Assembly: GCF_001605885.1 (NCBI RefSeq)
Contig: NZ_LRPE01000023.1
Coordinates: forward strand, 1 to 64,000
Source: Acinetobacter lactucae
GTDB lineage: Bacteria; Pseudomonadota; Gammaproteobacteria; Pseudomonadales; Moraxellaceae
DNA: 64,000 nt
Reading direction: 5' to 3'
The notes beneath the pieces were generated by a model that was not told the DNA's origin, searched no databases, and worked only from the letters and a program-made list of their open reading frames with translations. Position numbers and translations under genes: made by a program. Every line of letters begins with the position of its first letter. Position 1 is the first letter of the stretch. Shown piece by piece: positions 14,035-23,527 of the stretch.

Positions 14035-15441
14035 ATGTCTTTCTCAATGACTAAACTCAGCACAGCACTTCTTCTCACAGGCTCTCTTGTAGGATGTGCG
14101 GCTGTAGTAAAAACACCTTATGAAACACCTGCGGTACAAGTTCCGGGTAGTTTTCAATATGACACAGCAAAATCAAAAACCATGTCTGCCGATCAATACT
14201 CTGACCGTTGGTGGATGCTTTTCAATGACGCACAGCTCAATCAGCTTGTAAGCAAAGTATTAGAACGTAACAGTGATTTAGCAGTTGCAGGTATTGCCTT
14301 AAAGCAAGCCCGTTTACAAGCCGATCTAACTGCAAACAAACAAGGCTTACGAACCAGCTCTAGTGTTTCTACAGGACATTCTTTCGATTTAAATTCGGGA
14401 GATGACAGCGCTAAAGGTCTTTCAATGAACGCTGGAGTAAGCTATGAGCTTGATTTATTTGGCAAGCTTGCGCGCCAAACCGAAGCAAGTAAATGGGAGG
14501 CTTTAGCAACCGAACAAGATTTACAAGCTACTGGACAAAGCTTAATTGCAACCACTGCCAAACTCTATTGGCAACTGGGTTATTTAAATGAACGTTATGC
14601 GACTGCTCAGCAAAGCCTAGCAACTTCTCAAAAGCTTTATGACTTGGTTCAGATTCAATATAAAGCTGGTGCCGTTTCAGGCGTAGATCTGACTCAGGCA
14701 GAACAATCAGTGCAAAGCCAAAAAGCAAGCTTAAGCCAAATTGAGCAACAACTGGTTGAAACACGCACAGCCATCGCTGTGTTATTGCATGAACCATTAC
14801 AGCAATTAAACATTCAAGAGCCAAAGCGTTTACCACGCACCGCTCTACCTGCAATTGGCGCTGGCTTACCTGCCGACATTTTATCGCGCCGTCCTGATTT
14901 GCAAGCAAGTGAGCTACGCTTAAGAAAAGCATTAGCAACTAAAGATGCAACCAAAGCAAGCTACTACCCTTCGATTAGCTTAACCAGCAGTTTAGGTTCA
15001 AGCAGCACATCGTTAACAGAGTTATTACGTAACCCTGCCCTAACTTTAGGTGCAAGTTTAAGCTTACCGTTTTTGCAATATAACGATATGAAAAAAGATA
15101 TCGCGATTAGCAATCTGGATTATGAAAAAGCGATTATTCAATATCGCCAAACGCTTTATCAGGCTTTTGCTGATGTAGAAAATGCTTTATCGAGTCGTAC
15201 CGAACTCGACAAACAAGTAGCGTTACAAGAACGTAATGTTGAACTTGCAGAAAAAACCGAACGTTTAACTGAAGTCCGTTACCGTTATGGTGCTGTCGCA
15301 TTAAAAACACTTCTCGATGCTCAGCAAACCACACGTGCTGCACGTCTAAGCCTCGTTGAAACGAAGCAAAGCCAATACAATGCTTATGTCACCCTCATGC
15401 AAGCTCTAGGTGGTTCGCCTGTAAAAGAACTGCCGCAATAA
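14035..15441 (+). CDS. NodT/TolC-family outer membrane efflux lipoprotein
   Basis: Outer membrane channel of the MacAB-type pump. From ATG at 14035, with AAGGA just upstream, the protein has 468 residues: a signal peptide with lipobox LVGC followed by AAVVKTPYETP, then two repeated outer-membrane-efflux domains with long helical hairpins (MKDATKASYYPSISLTSSLG-type region in the second half). A longer frame from 13948 would run inside macB and lacks a signal sequence, so it is not the start. E. coli macAB relies on TolC encoded elsewhere, so this operon supplies its own outer component. Confidence 0.93.
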   Translation: MSFSMTKLSTALLLTGSLVGCAAVVKTPYETPAVQVPGSFQYDTAKSKTMSADQYSDRWWMLFNDAQLNQLVSKVLERNSDLAVAGIALKQARLQADLTANKQGLRTSSSVSTGHSFDLNSGDDSAKGLSMNAGVSYELDLFGKLARQTEASKWEALATEQDLQATGQSLIATTAKLYWQLGYLNERYATAQQSLATSQKLYDLVQIQYKAGAVSGVDLTQAEQSVQSQKASLSQIEQQLVETRTAIAVLLHEPLQQLNIQEPKRLPRTALPAIGAGLPADILSRRPDLQASELRLRKALATKDATKASYYPSISLTSSLGSSSTSLTELLRNPALTLGASLSLPFLQYNDMKKDIAISNLDYEKAIIQYRQTLYQAFADVENALSSRTELDKQVALQERNVELAEKTERLTEVRYRYGAVALKTLLDAQQTTRAARLSLVETKQSQYNAYVTLMQALGGSPVKELPQ

Positions 15442-15453
15442 CTTGTACCACAT

Positions 15454-15487
15454 AAAAAAGCCGTAGTCCTTCAACTACGGCTTTTTT
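15454..15487. terminator. Bidirectional terminator between the efflux operon and fabI
   Basis: Perfect stem AAAAAAGCCGTAGT with a 6-nt loop and its complement ending in six T. With A and T tracts on both flanks it can stop transcription from both convergent units. Confidence 0.93.
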
Positions 15488-15509
15488 ATGGCTGAATAAA
15501 TTTTAAAAC

Positions 15510-16313
15510 TTATTCATCATCCATCATAGATTGGCTCATACCTACAGTATTGAAACCAGCATCTACATATAGAATTTCACCAGTAATACCTGAAGCCCAA
15601 GGTGAGCATAGGAATAATGCTGCATTACCTACTTCTTCAATCGTTACGTTACGTTTTAATGGCGCAACTTTTTCATTGGCATCTAACATTTTACGGAAAG
15701 ACTTAATACCAGAAGCAGCTAAAGTACGGATTGGACCTGCAGAAATCGCATTTACACGGATACCATCAACACCCAAGCTTGAAGCTAAGTAGCGAACACC
15801 AGCTTCTAAAGACGCTTTTGCCATACCCATAACGTTATAGTTAGGCATAACGCGCTCAGAACCTTGGTAAGTCAAAGTCAATAAACAACCTTGGCGAGCT
15901 TGTAATAAAGGTTTTGCAGCACGAGCCATTGCAATAAAGCTGTATGCACTGATGTCATGAGCAACTTTAAAACCGTCACGGTCAGTCACGTCAGTGAAAT
16001 CACCGTCAAGTGTATGTGCAGGTGCAAAGCCAATTGAGTGTACAACACCGTCTACACCATCCCAATGTTTTGCAAGTTCTGCAAATGCATTATCAATTTC
16101 AGCATCAACAGCAACATCACATGGAAACACAAGCTTAGAACCGAATTGCTCAGCAAATTCATCCACACGTTTTTTTAATTTTTCGTTTGGATAAGTAAAC
16201 GCAAGCTCTGCACCTTCACGGTGTAATGCTTGGGCAATACCAAAAGCAATTGATAATTTACTAGCAACGCCTGCAATCAAAAAGCGCTTACCTGCTAAAA
16301 GTCCTTGTGTCAT
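15510..16313 (-). CDS. fabI: Enoyl-[acyl-carrier-protein] reductase (NADH)
   Basis: Last reductive step of the fatty acid elongation cycle and the triclosan target. From ATG at 16313 the protein has 267 residues, the usual FabI length, beginning [15 protein letters not shown]. The short-chain dehydrogenase catalytic set Tyr-x6-Tyr-x6-Lys is visible in [19 protein letters not shown]. An upstream extension to 16376 has no family match and was rejected. A GAGTGAGA-like site precedes the start. Confidence 0.95.
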   Translation of the reverse strand: MTQGLLAGKRFLIAGVASKLSIAFGIAQALHREGAELAFTYPNEKLKKRVDEFAEQFGSKLVFPCDVAVDAEIDNAFAELAKHWDGVDGVVHSIGFAPAHTLDGDFTDVTDRDGFKVAHDISAYSFIAMARAAKPLLQARQGCLLTLTYQGSERVMPNYNVMGMAKASLEAGVRYLASSLGVDGIRVNAISAGPIRTLAASGIKSFRKMLDANEKVAPLKRNVTIEEVGNAALFLCSPWASGITGEILYVDAGFNTVGMSQSMMDDE

Positions 16314-16405
16314 GCCGATCTCACTCAAAACAATTTCAAGCATAATGCCAATATTCGGCGGTTTTCGAAATTGCATAATGCATCTTTTTTCAAAAATCGC
16401 ACGAA

Positions 16406-16436
16406 AAAAATCGCTCCTTATTAAGGAGCGATTTTT
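16406..16436 (-). terminator. Terminator of the YccA-family gene
   Basis: Near-perfect 15-bp inverted repeat around GCTCCTTA, A-rich on one side and T-rich on the other. It lies just past the stop of the minus-strand YccA gene and before fabI, so fabI is expected to have its own promoter. Confidence 0.9.
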
Positions 16437-16450
16437 AGATACATACAGTC

Positions 16451-17182
16451 TTAGTCGTCAGACAATAAGCCTAGTAAACGTAAGAAAGAAATATACATCC
16501 AGACCAAAGTTGCCAGTAACGCAATACCACACAACCATTCCATGAATTTTGGTGCACGATATGCGGCACTAGTTTCAATTAAATCAAAATCTAAAATCAG
16601 GTTAAGTGAGGCAATGACCGCAACAAATGCAGCAAAACCAATGCCTAACCAGTTACTTTCAAAAATATAAGGAACGCTTGAACCAAATGCTAAACGCATG
16701 ACCATCTGTACGATAAATACAATAAAGATCGCCAAAGATGCAGAGATAACGACTGACTTGAACTTTTCAGTTGCGCGGATAATTTGGAATTTATATAGAC
16801 CAAACATCACCAAAGTTGTAACGAAGGTTGCTAATAAAGCCTGAAGAGGAACACCAGGGTATTTCAATTGGAAAGTAAAAGAAATACCACCTAAAAAAGC
16901 CCCTTCAAATAAAGCATACGGAATTGCCAATGTTGGTGCAGTCGTTGGTTTAAACGTTGTAATTAAAGCTAAAACCAAACCACCAATTGCACCCACAATT
17001 GAAGCCGCGTAAGCAATCCCAACATTTGCAGTAAAGGCTGCATAGAAAAATAAAGCGACACCCACCGCTGCTGCAATCACGGTCAACATAACAGATTTTT
17101 GAATCGCACCTTGCACAGTCATCGGTTGACTATAATCACTGACCGTTTCAACTCGGGTCAGTATCGGGTTATTACTTTGCAT
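16451..17182 (-). CDS. Bax inhibitor-1/YccA family membrane protein
   Basis: A 243-residue inner membrane protein with seven predicted helices and the UPF0005/BI-1 signature region ([30 protein letters not shown]) ending in [21 protein letters not shown] sequence. E. coli YccA interacts with the FtsH protease; calcium leak is described for BsYetJ. The role here is inferred from family only. It starts at ATG with an AGAGA site, and lies between orn and fabI with terminators on both sides. Confidence 0.9.
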   Translation of the reverse strand: MQSNNPILTRVETVSDYSQPMTVQGAIQKSVMLTVIAAAVGVALFFYAAFTANVGIAYAASIVGAIGGLVLALITTFKPTTAPTLAIPYALFEGAFLGGISFTFQLKYPGVPLQALLATFVTTLVMFGLYKFQIIRATEKFKSVVISASLAIFIVFIVQMVMRLAFGSSVPYIFESNWLGIGFAAFVAVIASLNLILDFDLIETSAAYRAPKFMEWLCGIALLATLVWMYISFLRLLGLLSDD

Positions 17183-17288
17183 AAATGTTCTCTTTTTATA
17201 ATAAAAATTTAAAACATCATTTTAAGCAAAATGAATATGAAAGCCAAATTAAGCAATCGGCATTATTGTAACAAGCTTCTTTAAGCAA

Positions 17289-17314
17289 TAAAAAAGGAGG
17301 CAATAACCTCCCTT
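17289..17314 (-). terminator. Terminator of orn
   Basis: GGAGG stem with a 7-nt loop and CCTCC, followed on the minus strand by a run of six T, directly after the orn stop. Confidence 0.85.
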
Positions 17315-17336
17315 TCATCTCACGTCTACAACGTAA

Positions 17337-17903
17337 TTAATCTTTACCGTCAGTATTCATAATAAAGAAGTATTCGCGGTAATATTTCAGCTCCGAAATT
17401 GAGTCACGAATATCATCCATTGCCAAATGCGATGCATTCTTTTTCAAACCGCTCATAATTTCAGGGCGCCAGCGTTTTGAAAGTTCTTTTACCGTAGATA
17501 CATCAAGATTACGATAGTGGAAATATTGCTCAAGCTCAGGCATAAGACGATGTAAGAAGCGGCGATCCTGACAAATCGAGTTACCGCACATTGGTGAAAC
17601 TTTTGGATTCACCCATTTTTTTAGGAATTCTAAAGTTTGTAACTCAGCATCACGTGCTGTTAGCTTACTGCGGCGAACTCGTTCAATCAGACCAGATTGG
17701 CCATGTTGACGAGTGTTCCATTCATCCATTGCATTTAAAATACGATCAGGTTGATGAATAGCCAAAACTGGACCTTCGGCAAGTACATTTAAATGATCAT
17801 CTGTAATAATTGTTGCGATTTCAATAATTTGGTCATTATCGGTATCTAATCCGGTCATTTCCAGATCAATCCAAATTAATCGTGTATTTAAAGTACTGCT
17901 CAT
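17337..17903 (-). CDS. orn: Oligoribonuclease
   Basis: Essential 3'-5' exonuclease that degrades 2-5 nt RNA and finishes c-di-GMP breakdown by cleaving pGpG. The 188 residues carry the DEDDh set: IDLEMTGLD (about 12-20), the second Asp in the CQDRRFL region, and [10 protein letters not shown] near 160. The C-terminus is complete. Functionally it is a downstream partner of EAL enzymes such as the one at the left of the window. Confidence 0.97.
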   Translation of the reverse strand: MSSTLNTRLIWIDLEMTGLDTDNDQIIEIATIITDDHLNVLAEGPVLAIHQPDRILNAMDEWNTRQHGQSGLIERVRRSKLTARDAELQTLEFLKKWVNPKVSPMCGNSICQDRRFLHRLMPELEQYFHYRNLDVSTVKELSKRWRPEIMSGLKKNASHLAMDDIRDSISELKYYREYFFIMNTDGKD

Positions 17904-18027
17904 GAATGTACGTTCTAAAATGCCGTAAAAACATCAATAGTAGCAAATTTCTTGCTTCCGCGCTGTAATTCTATAGCTGCTTCATGCTATTTTTGCGGTC
18001 TTCAAACAATGGTTTTTTGGGATATGA

Positions 18028-19089
18028 ATGGCTTTAATTCGTAAGCGTCGTTTAACTGAACAACAGCAACGTCGTATTGAAAAACAGCATAAAACTCGCC
18101 AAGAAGAGATCGATACTTCACAGGATCTAGACGGACTCGTTGTACAACACTACGGTCGTCAACTTGAAGTACAAGCCCTCTCTGTACCTGAACATCACCC
18201 AGAAAAACCACAAGTTGCCGAAGGAGAACCAGAACCATTCTGGAAACCGATCGAACTCAATAGTGTTTGGCGTTGCCATACACGAACTAATCTTGAGTTA
18301 TTGGTCACTGGTGATCGTGTTAAATGGCAAGCTGACCCAAATACGGGTTTAGGCATTATTACAGCCATTCACCCGCGCACCTCTTTACTCACTCGTCCTG
18401 ACCGCTATCACAAAGTTAAACCAGTGGCCGCAAACATCAGTTTGATTGTGATTGTATTTTCACCACTGCCTGAACCAGCTCCAACGCTAATCGATCGATA
18501 TTTAGTTGCTTGTGCAGACGCTAATATTCCTGCTCTTTTGGTCCTCAATAAGTCTGATTTACTTACTGAAAATGACCCAATTCTCACCCTATTGGAAGAA
18601 TATAAAACCTTGGGTTATGAGGTGATGATTTGTCAGTCTAAAAAGGGTGATATCTCAGCTTTATCTGAACGTTTAGATGGTGAAACCGTAGCATTTGTAG
18701 GGCAATCAGGCGTAGGAAAAAGTTCTTTAATTAATGTGCTCATTCCAGATGCAGAGCAAAAAACTAATGTTATTTCTGAAAACTCTGCACTTGGACAACA
18801 CACGACAACCTCTACACGCTTAATTAACTTCGGTAAAAATGGTGCATTAATTGATTCTCCGGGAATTCGTGAGTTTGGGCTTTGGCATCTCGATTTAGAA
18901 AAAATTCGTATGGGCTTTCCAGACATTGCAGCACATCTAGGATCGTGCCAATTCCGTAATTGCACTCACACTCATGAAAAGAATTGTGGGCTTAAACAGG
19001 CTGTCGAAGCGGGTGAAATTTTGCCACGACGTTTAGATAGCTTCTTGCGTTTAATCGACGAGATTCAAGAAGCACAGCAAAAAAACTGA
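18028..19089 (+). CDS. rsgA: Ribosome small subunit-dependent GTPase A
   Basis: Circularly permuted GTPase that acts in late 30S maturation. The 353 residues have a basic Gln/Arg-rich N-terminus, an OB-fold domain (about 30-125), then the permuted G motifs in the order G4 (NKSD, about 172), G1 (GQSGVGKSS) and G3 (DSPGIREF), and a C-terminal zinc site in CQFRNCTHTHEKNC. It is transcribed divergently from orn, its common neighbour in gammaproteobacteria. Confidence 0.97.
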   Translation: MALIRKRRLTEQQQRRIEKQHKTRQEEIDTSQDLDGLVVQHYGRQLEVQALSVPEHHPEKPQVAEGEPEPFWKPIELNSVWRCHTRTNLELLVTGDRVKWQADPNTGLGIITAIHPRTSLLTRPDRYHKVKPVAANISLIVIVFSPLPEPAPTLIDRYLVACADANIPALLVLNKSDLLTENDPILTLLEEYKTLGYEVMICQSKKGDISALSERLDGETVAFVGQSGVGKSSLINVLIPDAEQKTNVISENSALGQHTTTSTRLINFGKNGALIDSPGIREFGLWHLDLEKIRMGFPDIAAHLGSCQFRNCTHTHEKNCGLKQAVEAGEILPRRLDSFLRLIDEIQEAQQKN

Positions 19090-19120
19090 TTTTCTGCCCT
19101 ATTTGCCCTTGAAGTGGTGA

Positions 19121-19149
19121 TTTTGATCACCATCTATATACGCTATACT
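19121..19149 (+). promoter_or_regulatory. Promoter of yibN-grxC-secB
   Basis: TTTTGA (19121-19126), 17 bases, and TATACT (19144-19149), about 39 bases before the GTG start of the rhodanese gene. Confidence 0.6.
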
Positions 19150-19187
19150 CTAGGTCAATTTTGTTTTTTAATTTTTTTAGGTGACTT

Positions 19188-19604
19188 GTGGAACGCTGGT
19201 TAGAGTTTATGGGGAATCACCCCATTTTGTTTGGTACGCTCGGAGTCTTGATCGTGTTGTTCTTCATTTTTGAAGGTCAACGTAATGGTCGTAAAATTTC
19301 TCCACAGTCGCTTGGTATTTTAGTGAAAGCGAAAAATGCGCTTTTGATTGACTTACGCGATAGTAAAGATTTCCGCGAAGGTCATATTAGTGGCAGTCGC
19401 AATATTCCTTATAGCCAAATCGCAAGTCATGCTGAAGAATTAAAAGCAAGTGACCGTCCATTGGTATTTATTTGCAACTTGGGGCAAGTTGCTGGAAGTG
19501 CTTTGCAAAAAGTTGCTCACCACGATAGCTATCGTCTTGATGGTGGTATTAGCAATTGGAAAGCACAAGGCTTACCTCTTGTTAAAAGCAAACCAAAAGC
19601 TTAA
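19188..19604 (+). CDS. yibN: Membrane-anchored rhodanese-like protein (YibN type)
   Basis: A 138-residue protein with one N-terminal membrane helix (about residues 12-28) and a cytoplasmic rhodanese domain with DLRDSKDFREGHISGSRNIP and an active-site Cys in FICNLGQ. Rhodanese proteins move sulfane sulfur or bind thiols; the exact role of YibN is unsettled. The start is GTG after AGGTGA. The order yibN-grxC-secB is conserved in enterobacteria and pseudomonads, suggesting a link to secretion or redox control. Confidence 0.88.
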   Translation: MERWLEFMGNHPILFGTLGVLIVLFFIFEGQRNGRKISPQSLGILVKAKNALLIDLRDSKDFREGHISGSRNIPYSQIASHAEELKASDRPLVFICNLGQVAGSALQKVAHHDSYRLDGGISNWKAQGLPLVKSKPKA

Positions 19605-19615
19605 GGAGAATTATC

Positions 19616-19873
19616 ATGGCTGCAAATGTCATTGTTTACTCAACTACTGTATGCCCGTATTGTGTTCGTGCTAAACAGTTACTTGAGCGTAAAGGTGTTG
19701 CTTATAAAGAAGTAAATCTTTCTGTTGAAGCACCCGAAGTACGTGTTGAATTAATGCAACGCACAAATCATCGTACTGTCCCACAAATTTTCATTAACGA
19801 TCAGTTTATCGGTGGTTTTGACCAACTTTATGCTTTAGAGCGTGAAGGTAAACTCGACGAATTATTGGCTTAA
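19616..19873 (+). CDS. grxC: Glutaredoxin 3
   Basis: Small glutathione-dependent disulfide reductase of 85 residues. The dithiol active site CPYC is at residues 14-17, the cis-proline motif TVPQIF lies near 60, and a GG..D glutathione-binding turn follows (GGFDQLYALE). It starts at ATG after AAGGAG and lies 11 bases after yibN in yibN-grxC-secB. Confidence 0.96.
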   Translation: MAANVIVYSTTVCPYCVRAKQLLERKGVAYKEVNLSVEAPEVRVELMQRTNHRTVPQIFINDQFIGGFDQLYALEREGKLDELLA

Positions 19874-19900
19874 CATCGCATCCATATTAAGGAAAAAACA

Positions 19901-20359
19901 ATGAGCGAAGAACAACAAGTTCAACCACAATTAGCTTTAGAGCGTATTTATACAAAAGATATTTCTTTTGAGGTTCCTGGGGCGCAGGTTTTCACAAAAC
20001 AATGGCAACCTGAACTTAATATCAATCTTTCTTCTGCTGCAGAAAAGATTGACCCGACTCACTTTGAAGTTTCTTTAAAAGTTGTGGTACAAGCTGATAA
20101 CGACAACGAAACAGCGTTCATTGTAGATGTTACTCAATCAGGTATTTTCTTGATCGATAATATTGAAGAAGAACGTTTACCTTATATTTTAGGCGCATAT
20201 TGCCCAAATATTTTGTTCCCGTTCTTGCGTGAAGCTGTAAATGATTTAGTCACTAAAGGTAGCTTCCCACAGTTACTTCTTACTCCAATCAACTTTGATG
20301 CAGAGTTTGAAGCTAACATGCAACGTGCTCAAGCTGCTGCTGTTGAAGGTCAAGCTTAA
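19901..20359 (+). CDS. secB: Protein-export chaperone SecB
   Basis: Tetrameric chaperone that keeps preproteins unfolded and hands them to SecA. The 152 residues include the acidic N-terminus, [15 protein letters not shown] opening ([14 protein letters not shown]) and the conserved [35 protein letters not shown] segment, given here by its ends only. Last gene of its operon, 27 bases after grxC, followed by a terminator. Confidence 0.97.
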   Translation: MSEEQQVQPQLALERIYTKDISFEVPGAQVFTKQWQPELNINLSSAAEKIDPTHFEVSLKVVVQADNDNETAFIVDVTQSGIFLIDNIEEERLPYILGAYCPNILFPFLREAVNDLVTKGSFPQLLLTPINFDAEFEANMQRAQAAAVEGQA

Positions 20360-20380
20360 TTTTTAGCTTTTCCTTTTAAT

Positions 20381-20407
20381 AAAAAACCGCGTATTACGCG
20401 GTTTTTT
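20381..20407. terminator. Bidirectional terminator between secB and the APE operon
   Basis: Stem AAAAAACCGCGT, 3-nt loop and its complement ending in six T. It serves secB on the plus strand and the end of the aryl polyene operon on the minus strand. Confidence 0.92.
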
Positions 20408-20426
20408 ATGCCTGCTATTTAACTTA

Positions 20427-21083
20427 TTAACGATCAAGTGAGTGAAGCTGAATAGATGGAAACTGGAACCCCCGGCAAGATAACTCTGAACGCCATGCCA
20501 CGGTTAATATCATATTGCCAACAATAAAATTCTGATAAGCAAATGTCCCATTCAGTGGGTGAGAACAAACTCCACCATGATCAGTAGGATGTGCCTGAGT
20601 ATTTAACGTATTTAAATCTAAACGTATGCCTAGTCCTGATGCTTTTAGAACCGCTTCTTTCGTGGTCCAGACTTTGAACCAATATTCTCTATCTTGTTCT
20701 AAGCTTAGCCATGTTTCATATTCATCGGGATGAAATACATGTTTTGCTAAAGCATCTAAACGTACTTTACGGTCTAATTCTTCAACATCTACACCAATAT
20801 CTTTAACCTGTTCACTCATGGCTAAAGCGTAGAATTGCTGGCTATGTGAATGATTAAAATGCAAATTATGATTTAACAAATAAGGTTTACCATGTTCATG
20901 CTTGGCAAACTCCAATTCCTTTGAATTGAGTTGTAGTTTCTCTGCGATCAGTCTATTTCTGACACTCTGTATTTGTTGTTTTTTATAATGATTGAATGTA
21001 CGGAAGTCGGGGAAATCTTGTTTCGATTTTAAAAGAAGCTGAGATAATGCCTGTGTGTAGACTTCAATTTTACGCTTAGACAT
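20427..21083 (-). CDS. 4'-phosphopantetheinyl transferase of the APE cluster
   Basis: A 218-residue Sfp/AcpT-type enzyme that would load phosphopantetheine onto the two APE acyl carrier proteins. The metal and CoA motifs are visible: GVDVEEL (about 109-115) and the WTTKEAVLKASGLG block (about 146-159). GAG precedes the ATG. It is the last gene of the APE operon, 23 bases after the small exported protein. Carriage of a dedicated transferase fits known APE loci. Confidence 0.92.
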   Translation of the reverse strand: MSKRKIEVYTQALSQLLLKSKQDFPDFRTFNHYKKQQIQSVRNRLIAEKLQLNSKELEFAKHEHGKPYLLNHNLHFNHSHSQQFYALAMSEQVKDIGVDVEELDRKVRLDALAKHVFHPDEYETWLSLEQDREYWFKVWTTKEAVLKASGLGIRLDLNTLNTQAHPTDHGGVCSHPLNGTFAYQNFIVGNMILTVAWRSELSCRGFQFPSIQLHSLDR

Positions 21084-21106
21084 TATCTCGACCTTACTTT
21101 AAATGA

Positions 21107-21541
21107 TTAGAATTTAACGACATCGCCTTTTAACGCAACACCCGCCATCATGGCACCTTTATAGCAATCGTAAGTTGTGGTACTTGTGGTTTCATTGGCT
21201 TTAAAATAGCTCACAATATTGGTCACGGCGTTTGCCCCTTGTGCTTTAGCATTGTTTTGCATTTGGATCAGTGCTGAACGTAAAACCCAATCACAAGACG
21301 TTGCTGCCGACTTACCAAAACCATTGGTCTTTTTATTGGTTACCGCATCTTTTTGAATAACTTTACCGCCAGACTTTGTACCTTTTAAATAAAACTTTAC
21401 CGAACCATCCAACGTCCCATCTGCAACAGCACGGTCTACAGCTTCTTTAAAATTTAACTGATGTACTTCATCTCCAGCCTGAACAGTGGCAGTAAAACCC
21501 GCACTTAGCATTGCTACAAATAAAAGTTTTTTATTTAACAT
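21107..21541 (-). CDS. Small exported protein of APE clusters, function unknown
   Basis: A 144-residue protein with a signal peptide (MLNKKLLFVAMLSAGFTATVQA, cleavage near residue 22) and two Cys (about 82 and 124) that could form a periplasmic disulfide. A conserved-looking CDWVLRSALIQMQNNAKAQGANAV segment lies in the middle. Similar proteins in APE loci are often labelled excinuclease ATPase subunit, a label with no support: there is no Walker or ABC motif. Position among the last APE genes suggests a periplasmic part in assembly or export. I do not assign a function. Confidence 0.8.
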   Translation of the reverse strand: MLNKKLLFVAMLSAGFTATVQAGDEVHQLNFKEAVDRAVADGTLDGSVKFYLKGTKSGGKVIQKDAVTNKKTNGFGKSAATSCDWVLRSALIQMQNNAKAQGANAVTNIVSYFKANETTSTTTYDCYKGAMMAGVALKGDVVKF

Positions 21542-21552
21542 TGTTGTGTTCC

Positions 21553-22779
21553 TTATTGTTTAACACGTTTAAAAATAAGCGAAGTATTAATTCCGCCAAA
21601 AGCAAAGTTATTGCTCATAATAATGTCAGCATCCAAATTTCTCGGCTGCTGAACGATATAATCTAGTTCACCACATAGCGGGTCGATTTCATCTAGATTT
21701 AAAGTTGGAATAAAACGGCCACGATTCATCATTTCGATGCTTAACCAAGCTTCAATAGCTCCACACGCCCCCAGCGTATGTCCAAAATAACTCTTTAAAG
21801 AGCTGATTGGTTTATAGCCTAAAACCTTTGCAGTGGCCTGACTCTCCGCTACATCCCCCTGATCAGTTGAAGTACCGTGCGCATTCACATAGGCAATGTC
21901 TTTAGTTTCTACAGATGCATCTTTAAGCGCTAACTCCATACAGCGCCCCATCATTTCTGACTCAGGACGAGTGACGTGTTGGCCATCGGTATTGCTACCA
22001 TAGCCAATCACCTCTGCATAAATATGGGCACCTCGTGCTTTAGCATGTTCATATTCTTCGAGAATTAAACAACCTGCGCCTTCACCAATCACCAAACCAT
22101 CTCGTTTAGCATCAAATGGACGTGGTGTTTTTTCAGGTTGCTCATTCATGCCACTGGTTGCGAACAATACATCAAAAACTGCCGCACCTGCCGCACTGAG
22201 TTCCTCTGCACCACCCGCAATCATGACCTGTTGTTTGCCATATTTAATGGCTTCATAAGCTTGCCCAATTGCCATGGAACCAGAGGTACATGCGCTTGAG
22301 GTAGGTAAAGTTAATCCTTTTAGACCAAAATATACGGTCATGTTCACCGCACTGGTGTGGGCCATCATACGAATATAAGTGGTGGCATTAATCTTACTCA
22401 TGCTCTGGTGAAGCAACATGCTTGCAAACTCACCCACGGCATCTACGCTACCCGCAGAAGAACCAAAGGCAACACCCGCTTCGCCACTAGATAAAATTTC
22501 ATGCCCAAGCAACCCAGCATTTTGTAAAGCAGTTTCGGCACAAACCACAGACATGAGCGCTACACGCCCCATCCCACGAGTAACCTTACGGTTAAAATGT
22601 TTTGGAACATGAAATGTTTCAACAGGCCCAGCAAGCTTGGTCCGAAGGTCAACATATTGCTCCCACTCGGGCATGTAACGAATACCGCTTTTAGCCGCTT
22701 CAAATCGCGCAAAGATGTCATCGGCAGTTTCACCTAAAGAGGTAATGCCTGCCATTCCTGTCACAACTACACGTTTCAT
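21553..22779 (-). CDS. apeR: APE ketosynthase, ApeR-like
   Basis: FabF-type beta-ketoacyl-ACP synthase of 408 residues. The complete Cys-His-His set is visible: Cys164 in SSACTSGSMA, His in VNAHGTSTDQGD and His in SYFGHTLGACGAIEAWL. It is the fourth gene of apeN-O-P-Q-R order. In the type II APE system one ketosynthase works with the chain-length factor while ApeR is a separate ketosynthase thought to support early condensation. The start overlaps the apeQ stop by one base. Confidence 0.93.
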   Translation of the reverse strand: MKRVVVTGMAGITSLGETADDIFARFEAAKSGIRYMPEWEQYVDLRTKLAGPVETFHVPKHFNRKVTRGMGRVALMSVVCAETALQNAGLLGHEILSSGEAGVAFGSSAGSVDAVGEFASMLLHQSMSKINATTYIRMMAHTSAVNMTVYFGLKGLTLPTSSACTSGSMAIGQAYEAIKYGKQQVMIAGGAEELSAAGAAVFDVLFATSGMNEQPEKTPRPFDAKRDGLVIGEGAGCLILEEYEHAKARGAHIYAEVIGYGSNTDGQHVTRPESEMMGRCMELALKDASVETKDIAYVNAHGTSTDQGDVAESQATAKVLGYKPISSLKSYFGHTLGACGAIEAWLSIEMMNRGRFIPTLNLDEIDPLCGELDYIVQQPRNLDADIIMSNNFAFGGINTSLIFKRVKQ

Positions 22780-23504
22780 CAGATGAGTCCTCCATTTACA
22801 GAGATCACCTGTCGGGTTACATACGAGGCTTCATCTGAACATAAGAATTTCACTACACTCGCCACTTCATCGACCTGCCCCATGCGTTGCAACGGAATCA
22901 TTTTTAGCGCATGTTCTTTGACTTCATCTGTCACCATTTCGGTCTCAATGAGTCCTGGTGCTACACAGTTCACCGTAATTTTTCGCTTCGCCAATTCGAG
23001 TGCCAAGGCTTTAGTCGCACCAATCAATCCCGCTTTTGCAGCACTGTAGTTAACCTGACCACGGTTACCCATAATCCCAGACACAGAAGATAAAGTGACA
23101 ATACGGCCACCTTTACGTAAGTGAATCATTGGCATAACTAATGGTTTTAATACGTTATAAAAACCGTCTAGGGAAGTCGAAATAACTTCATCCCAATCTT
23201 GATCGGTGAGTGCAGGAAAAGCTCCATCATGAGTAAGACCTGCATTCAATACAACGCCATAGAATCCGCCATGCTGCTCTACATCTTGTTCTAAAATCTG
23301 TTGAACAGTTTGGCGTTCATTTACATCAAACATTAGATAATGGCTATTTTGTCCTAACGCTTGAATCTCTTGTACGACTTGCTCAGCCTCTGCCTGACGC
23401 GAACGTGCATGTACGGTCACATCAAAACCAGCCTTTGCTAGTTGTAATGCGATCGCTTTCCCAATTCCTCGACTTGAACCTGTTACTAAAATTCGTCTTG
23501 TCAC
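22779..23504 (-). CDS. apeQ: APE 3-ketoacyl-ACP reductase, GTG start
   Basis: FabG-like short-chain dehydrogenase of 241 residues that would reduce the ketoacyl group in each polyene cycle. It has GSSRGIGKAIA (about 8-18) for NADPH, the catalytic Ser in TLSSVSG and Tyr-x3-Lys in NYSAAKAGLIGATKAL. The start codon is GTG after AGGAA. It is translationally coupled to apeR downstream. Confidence 0.94.
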   Translation of the reverse strand: MTRRILVTGSSRGIGKAIALQLAKAGFDVTVHARSRQAEAEQVVQEIQALGQNSHYLMFDVNERQTVQQILEQDVEQHGGFYGVVLNAGLTHDGAFPALTDQDWDEVISTSLDGFYNVLKPLVMPMIHLRKGGRIVTLSSVSGIMGNRGQVNYSAAKAGLIGATKALALELAKRKITVNCVAPGLIETEMVTDEVKEHALKMIPLQRMGQVDEVASVVKFLCSDEASYVTRQVISVNGGLI

Positions 23505-23527
23505 AATTTATTCCTAATTCTTTGTGG

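Noticed and set aside
14528..14938. 136-codon open frame on the minus strand
   Set aside because: It is antisense to the outer membrane efflux lipoprotein and has no recognisable domain.
21107..21541. Annotation as excinuclease ATPase subunit
   Set aside because: No ATP-binding or ABC motifs; the protein is a small exported one.
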